In this document: positions 60,780-64,000 of the stretch, piece by piece
Position numbering within the stretch: the first letter of the stretch is position 1
Layout: each line of letters opens with the position of its first letter
Assembly: GCA_029310945.1 (NCBI GenBank)
Contig: JARJFC010000024.1
Location: forward strand, 1 to 64,000
Origin: Leptospira sp. 96542
GTDB taxonomy: Bacteria; Spirochaetota; Leptospiria; Leptospirales; Leptospiraceae
Direction: 5' to 3'
Length of the DNA stretch: 64,000 nt
Program-made: the position numbers and the translations under genes
Notes under the pieces: generated by a model
Database searches by the model: none
What the model was told of the DNA's origin: nothing
The model's input: only the letters and a program-made list of their open reading frames with translations

Positions 60780-61104
60780 ATAAGTCCCTTGCTGCATCGG
60801 AGGCACTCGATCTTTCAAAATCTTCTCTTTCAATCAGAGTGAGATCGAGACCTTCTTTATCTATCCTCGCTAGAATTTTGCCAATGTCGGCCACCTTACT
60901 CAGCTTTGTTGCAAGGTATTTGAATGTAATTCCGCATTCGGGGCATTTTTTATCTTTTAAATAGTTCAGCCCTAATTTTTTACAATTCCCACAGGTTCCA
61001 TACAAATCGTCAATGTAGAGGAGTTGTTTTTTTATATCTTCTACATTCAGTTGTCGCCAAACTCGTATAAATTTAGTGTTCTTTCCAGAGGGATCAGAAG
61101 TCAT
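60769..61104 (-). CDS. Small zinc-ribbon protein
   Basis: A 111-residue soluble protein starting at ATG 61104 (MTSDPSGKNTKFIRV). One CxxC...CxxC ribbon, YGTCGNCKKL and KKCPECGITF (residues 36-62), probably binds zinc. The remainder is helical and charged. It has no other recognised domain. It diverges from the DUF423 gene. Confidence 0.65.
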   Translation of the reverse strand: MTSDPSGKNTKFIRVWRQLNVEDIKKQLLYIDDLYGTCGNCKKLGLNYLKDKKCPECGITFKYLATKLSKVADIGKILARIDKEGLDLTLIEREDFERSSASDAARDLFKT

Positions 61105-61125
61105 AGTCTTTAGGAAGAACTGATT

Positions 61126-61542
61126 ATGAAACTTGTCAAGAACCATAATTTTTTGGGATTGTTCGTGGGAATTTTTGGATTTTTAGCCGTGGCCATCGGA
61201 GCCTTTGGGGCACACGGTTTGAAACCATATTTAACGCAAGAAATGAGTGTTATTTTCGAAACGGGAAATAAATACCATTTTTACCATACCATTATGGCAG
61301 CCATTTCACTTGTTTTTGTTCATCTATCACACTTATCAAATGGAAACGGAAAATCGAAGTCTTTCAGTTATGCGACGATTCTGTTTTTGGTTGGAATTTT
61401 ATTTTTTAGTTTTAGTTTGTATAGTTTGGCAATCTCAGGAGTGAAGGTGTTAGGTGCAATCACTCCGATTGGTGGTGTATTTTTTTTGATTGGATGGACT
61501 TTTTTTACAAAAGGAATTTATTCCTTTTTTGTTCCAAAATAG
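61126..61542 (+). CDS. DUF423 family membrane protein (YgdD-like)
   Basis: A 138-residue protein with four membrane helices. The family signature GAFGAHGLKPYL near residue 26 and YHFYHTIMAAISL, then GAITPIGGVFFLIGW, are all present. Function is unknown in all species I know of. Its 3' end overlaps the convergent FliG-like gene by 25 bp. Confidence 0.9.
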   Translation: MKLVKNHNFLGLFVGIFGFLAVAIGAFGAHGLKPYLTQEMSVIFETGNKYHFYHTIMAAISLVFVHLSHLSNGNGKSKSFSYATILFLVGILFFSFSLYSLAISGVKVLGAITPIGGVFFLIGWTFFTKGIYSFFVPK

Positions 61543-61847
61543 TACTGACCTTGTTTCGAAATTAAGTTTCGAGAAATAAGACCGTCTGCGATGAGGAGGA
61601 GCCCGCTTGCTGCAGCTTCCTTCTCCTCTTTCGAAACATTCTTTTGAAGAGCCATCAACTCGTGGATGTACTTTCTACGTTTTACATCCAAAACTCCGAG
61701 CATGGAGCCCGAAATTTTTTCATCCATTTCAAAAAAGGCCAATGCCAATGTTTGTGGGGGAGATTCTATACAAAGATAGTACAATGCTAAATTATCAAAA
61801 TAAGACAATTGGCTGAGTTTTTCTAGTTCTGTTTCTGATGCTGACAT
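61518..61847 (-). CDS. Small protein resembling the FliG middle domain
   Basis: A 109-residue soluble protein. ESPPQTLALAFFEMDEKIS, then GSMLGVLDVKRRKYIHELMAL, parallels the FliG middle domain (EHPQTIALVLAHLDPxxAxxVL). FliG's N- and C-terminal domains, including the torque helix, are absent. It might contact FliM/CheY-type proteins or be an unrelated ARM-like helical protein. It follows the M32 peptidase gene on the same strand 9 bp on. Confidence 0.5.
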   Translation of the reverse strand: MSASETELEKLSQLSYFDNLALYYLCIESPPQTLALAFFEMDEKISGSMLGVLDVKRRKYIHELMALQKNVSKEEKEAAASGLLLIADGLISRNLISKQGQYYFGTKKE

Positions 61848-61856
61848 AATTTATCC

Positions 61857-63359
61857 TTAACCAACTTCCTGAATTTTTGATTTCAAATAAGATATCAAAT
61901 ACTTTGCGTTAGGCGACTCATCAGTGGTTTGTTTCATAAGTTCATTCACTTCGAGCGTTTTGCCTTTTGAATGGATATTGGTTCGAAGCCAACTGAGCAA
62001 TTCAGAAAAATTTCCATCTTTTGCAAAGGCATTTTTATAATTAGGATGGTCTGATTCAAATTTTGCAAAAAACTGAGATGAAAAGATATTTCCTAAACTG
62101 TATGTTGGGAAGTACCCAAAAGCGCCCATAGACCAGTGGATGTCTTGCAAAACACCTTCGGCATCGTTTTCAATTTTTAAACCAAAGTTTTCAAGTACTT
62201 TGGTGTTCCAAATTTCTGGCAGATCCTTCACTTGGATCTTTCCATTGATTAAATCTCTTTCGATCTCAAAACGCAAAATGATATGTAAGTTGTAGGTGAC
62301 TTGGTCGGCTTCAACACGGATTTTTGTTTTTTCTGTACTGTTGATAGATTTGTATAAATCTTCAAATGGGATTTCAGCCTCACTTAATCCAAAATCGGAC
62401 AAAAGAATAGGATACACAAATTCCCAAAATGATTTGGACCTGCCCACTTGGTTTTCCCACAACCTGCTCTGTGATTCATGGATTCCTAAACTCAAAAACT
62501 CTGTTGTTGGTGTGGGGTAATCTGGCATCTTCGAAAGACCAGATTCGTAAAGAGAGTGACCTGTTTCGTGCAAAACTCCAAAAATCGAAGATAGTGGATC
62601 ATCCACCGCATATCTAGTCGTTATGCGTTTATCACCTTTGCCTAAACTTGTAGAAAATGGATGGTTGCTAATGTCCAACCGAGACTCTTTTTCCGTAAGA
62701 CCAAGCAGTGCTGGCAATCGTTTACAAAATTTAGTTTGTTTTTCAATGGCAATTGGATTTTTAAAAGGAGACTCAAATTTCGGAGCTTCTTTGACGAGGG
62801 GAATGAGCGAATTTTTTAGGTCGGAAAACAAAGTTTGGATTTCACTAGCTTTGGCTCCCTTTTCATAATTGTCCAATAGTGCATCGTAGGCTTCTGTCGT
62901 ATAACCAAAGTAATCTGCCTGTTTTTTTGACATATCCACAAGTTCCGACAAACGATTTTGGAACATCGAAAAGTTTTTCTGTTTTTTGGCCTCTGCCCAT
63001 TCGCCATGAGCTAAATTGGTGAGTTTGGCAAATTCGGAAACAAAACTAGAAGGCAATTTATCGGCCTTTTCACGATCCTCAGACAAAATCTCAAGTTCGC
63101 GTTTCCAATTCGCCCTCTCCCCTTCAGGCAAATCTTTCAATGCCAACTTGGCTCCCTCTATGGTTTCCTTAAAACTTGGGTTGGTCATCCAATCATGGGT
63201 AAGCTCCGAAATTGCCGCAATCTGGTTGGATCGGTCTTCCCGGCCATCCTCTGGCATCATCACCTCGGAATCCCAATGCAGGACAGACGTGATGTCTTGG
63301 AATAGTTTGATTTTTCGGTATTGGTTTCTGTAAGTTTCCAGAATTTTTGGGAGAGCCAT
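61857..63359 (-). CDS. M32 family carboxypeptidase Taq-like
   Basis: A 500-residue zinc carboxypeptidase starting at ATG 63359 (MALPKILETYRNQYRK), which fits the family's usual length; an extension of eight residues is possible. LHWDSEVMMPEDG near 26-38 is typical for M32, and HETGHSLYESG supplies the HExxH site; the third ligand is in GIHESQSRLWEN. It is a cytoplasmic peptidase that removes C-terminal residues. It lies upstream of the FliG-like gene. Confidence 0.93.
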   Translation of the reverse strand: MALPKILETYRNQYRKIKLFQDITSVLHWDSEVMMPEDGREDRSNQIAAISELTHDWMTNPSFKETIEGAKLALKDLPEGERANWKRELEILSEDREKADKLPSSFVSEFAKLTNLAHGEWAEAKKQKNFSMFQNRLSELVDMSKKQADYFGYTTEAYDALLDNYEKGAKASEIQTLFSDLKNSLIPLVKEAPKFESPFKNPIAIEKQTKFCKRLPALLGLTEKESRLDISNHPFSTSLGKGDKRITTRYAVDDPLSSIFGVLHETGHSLYESGLSKMPDYPTPTTEFLSLGIHESQSRLWENQVGRSKSFWEFVYPILLSDFGLSEAEIPFEDLYKSINSTEKTKIRVEADQVTYNLHIILRFEIERDLINGKIQVKDLPEIWNTKVLENFGLKIENDAEGVLQDIHWSMGAFGYFPTYSLGNIFSSQFFAKFESDHPNYKNAFAKDGNFSELLSWLRTNIHSKGKTLEVNELMKQTTDESPNAKYLISYLKSKIQEVG

Positions 63360-63443
63360 AGACCCATTTTGTTTCCGCCTCACATTCTGGAACCAAAAAT
63401 CATTGACCCACGACCCCAGCCAAAAACTATGTATTTACCAATT

Positions 63444-63514
63444 GCGGGTGTGGTGTAACGGTAGCACAGCAGCCTTCCAAGCTTCTGGCGAGGGTTCGAG
63501 TCCCTTCGCCCGCA
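63444..63514 (+). tRNA. tRNA-Gly (anticodon TCC)
   Basis: A 71-nt cloverleaf. The acceptor stem GCGGGTG pairs with CGCCCGC (one U-G pair), discriminator A at 63514. The D-arm is GTGT/GCAC and the anticodon loop CTTCCAA gives TCC, reading glycine GGA and GGG. The anticodon stem (GCAGC with GCTTC) has one C-U mismatch at 28:42. The T-arm is GAGGG/CCCTT with loop TTCGAGT. No CCA is encoded. Confidence 0.9.
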
Positions 63515-63589
63515 AACGTTCGGTAACTTTTTTCCTAAACCAATCAATATCTTACAAAAGATCCTAAGGGACGAGAACAGTGAGGCGAC

Positions 63590-63720
63590 CACAAATTTGA
63601 GTGACCCATAGGGAACGAAAATTTGTGCAAGTAAGCCCGGATGGCTTACGTCGAGCCGAGCCGTGACTCGGAGCGCAGGTGAGCCAGGACGGCGAGCCCT
63701 TCTGGGGGAAAATATTGGTG
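63590..63720. repeat. Hairpin-rich noncoding block downstream of tRNA-Gly
   Basis: No convincing gene lies in 63515-63964 (short frames on the minus strand are Cys/Ser/Pro-rich and unlikely). Within it, 63590-63720 is GC-rich compared with its surroundings and holds perfect inverted repeats: CACAAATTT/AAATTTGTG (63590-63598, 63619-63627), GTAAGCC/GGCTTAC (63631-63637, 63643-63649) and CCGAG/CTCGG (63656-63660, 63667-63671). It may be a structured RNA or an extragenic repeat. The rest of the gap (63721-63964) shows nothing clear besides the palindrome at its end. Confidence 0.55.
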
Positions 63721-63935
63721 AGGGCGAAATACAGAATGTCTGTTTTCTTTCCTTTGGCGCATCTCATCTGTTAGTTGAAAATAATTTTATCCAATAATCG
63801 ACCGCGCTCTTCGCTACAATCTTTTCAATTTGTTTGTAGATAAAAATAGGCGTACATTTGGAAAAGGATTTCCGCTGCGATCGCTTGCGCTGGGGTTAAA
63901 TTTAGATTGAAAATGAAATAATAAACCTTGACCGT

Positions 63936-63951
63936 AATACATTTTTGTATT
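63936..63951. promoter_or_regulatory. Palindrome upstream of the antitoxin-like gene
   Basis: AATACA and TGTATT arms with four T between them (63936-63951), 13 bp before the ATG. A TTGACC hexamer lies at 63928-63933. Ribbon-helix-helix antitoxins often bind such palindromes to repress their own operon. Operator identity is inferred by position. Confidence 0.45.
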
Positions 63952-63964
63952 GCAACTTAATATT

Positions 63965-64000
63965 ATGATCAGTTTGCGGTTACCACCAGAATTAGAAAGA
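63965..64000 (+). CDS. 5' end of a probable ribbon-helix-helix antitoxin gene
   Basis: Twelve codons are visible before the window ends: MISLRLPPELER. This is the typical first strand and helix start of a CopG/RelB-type ribbon-helix-helix antitoxin. With the palindrome upstream, it suggests the start of a type II toxin-antitoxin operon. Only 12 residues are seen, so this remains tentative. Confidence 0.5.
   Translation, partial: MISLRLPPELER

Noticed and set aside
63564..63767. 67-residue minus-strand frame in the hairpin block
   Set aside because: Composition (Cys/Ser/Pro/Trp-rich), overlap with inverted repeats and lack of a ribosome site make it unlikely to be coding.
63444..64000. tRNA-Gly as integration site for a mobile element
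   Set aside because: No repeat of the tRNA 3' end was found downstream in the window and no integrase is present, although the element could lie beyond 64000.

Overview
The window looks like a stretch of a Leptospira chromosome, probably from a saprophytic or environmental species. The DNA is AT-rich. Many exported proteins carry short spirochaete-style lipobox signals (hydrophobic stretch, then a Cys), and there are many conserved but uncharacterised lipoproteins. The gene set (CheY/CheC/hybrid kinase, 7TM-SpoIIE phosphatase, membrane adenylate cyclase, phasin-like protein, ThyX, type III pantothenate kinase) fits a free-living spirochaete. No IS element, prophage, CRISPR array or rRNA operon was seen. 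The organism call is inference, since no search could be run.

Layout. 1-3.6 kb: coaX, birA, an SDR oxidoreductase, metF and a MORN lipoprotein. 3.6-6.2 kb: a tight three-gene signalling operon (CheY-like, CheC-like, hybrid histidine kinase). 6.2-11.3 kb: exported proteins, a zinc metalloprotease lipoprotein, prfA, an EcsC-like protein. 11.3-18.3 kb: a minus-strand, mostly overlapping run (exported protein, rhomboid protease, MDR-like dehydrogenase, an 815-residue protein with an S-adenosylhomocysteine-hydrolase-like C-terminal half, Nudix hydrolase, nitrilase-like protein without its Cys). I regard this as the best candidate for an undescribed pathway. 18.3-35 kb: housekeeping and signalling genes (zinc ADH, SpoIIE phosphatase, DsbD, FecR/CxxCH protein with a barrel protein, thyX, hydrolase, HisI-like, adenylate cyclase, metG). 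35-43.6 kb: TerB-like protein with a large Ser-rich membrane protein, methyltransferase, then lipoproteins and envelope proteins.

43.7-50 kb: acyl-CoA dehydrogenase, ruvC, a TetR/SDR divergent pair, and then an accessory patch (47.6-50.05 kb). This patch holds an internally deleted AraC-GyrI regulator, a 42-codon basic ORF behind a near-consensus promoter with a palindrome, a nested hairpin, a 16-bp direct repeat, two small genes (a PH-like protein and a two-helix membrane protein) and the remains of a ribbon-helix-helix/PIN toxin-antitoxin pair.

50-64 kb: paraoxonase-like lipoprotein, phasin-like protein with terminator, tRNA-Pro(GGG), SixA-like phosphatase, RppH-like Nudix, acylphosphatase, aldo-keto reductase; an operon of acyl-CoA dehydrogenase, APH-type kinase, DUF6285 protein and histidine phosphatase that resembles the lva/ACAD10-11 route for 4-hydroxyacyl-CoAs; M23 and CPBP peptidases, a FliG-like small protein, M32 carboxypeptidase and tRNA-Gly(TCC). 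The window ends in a hairpin-rich noncoding block and the first 12 codons of a probable antitoxin gene.
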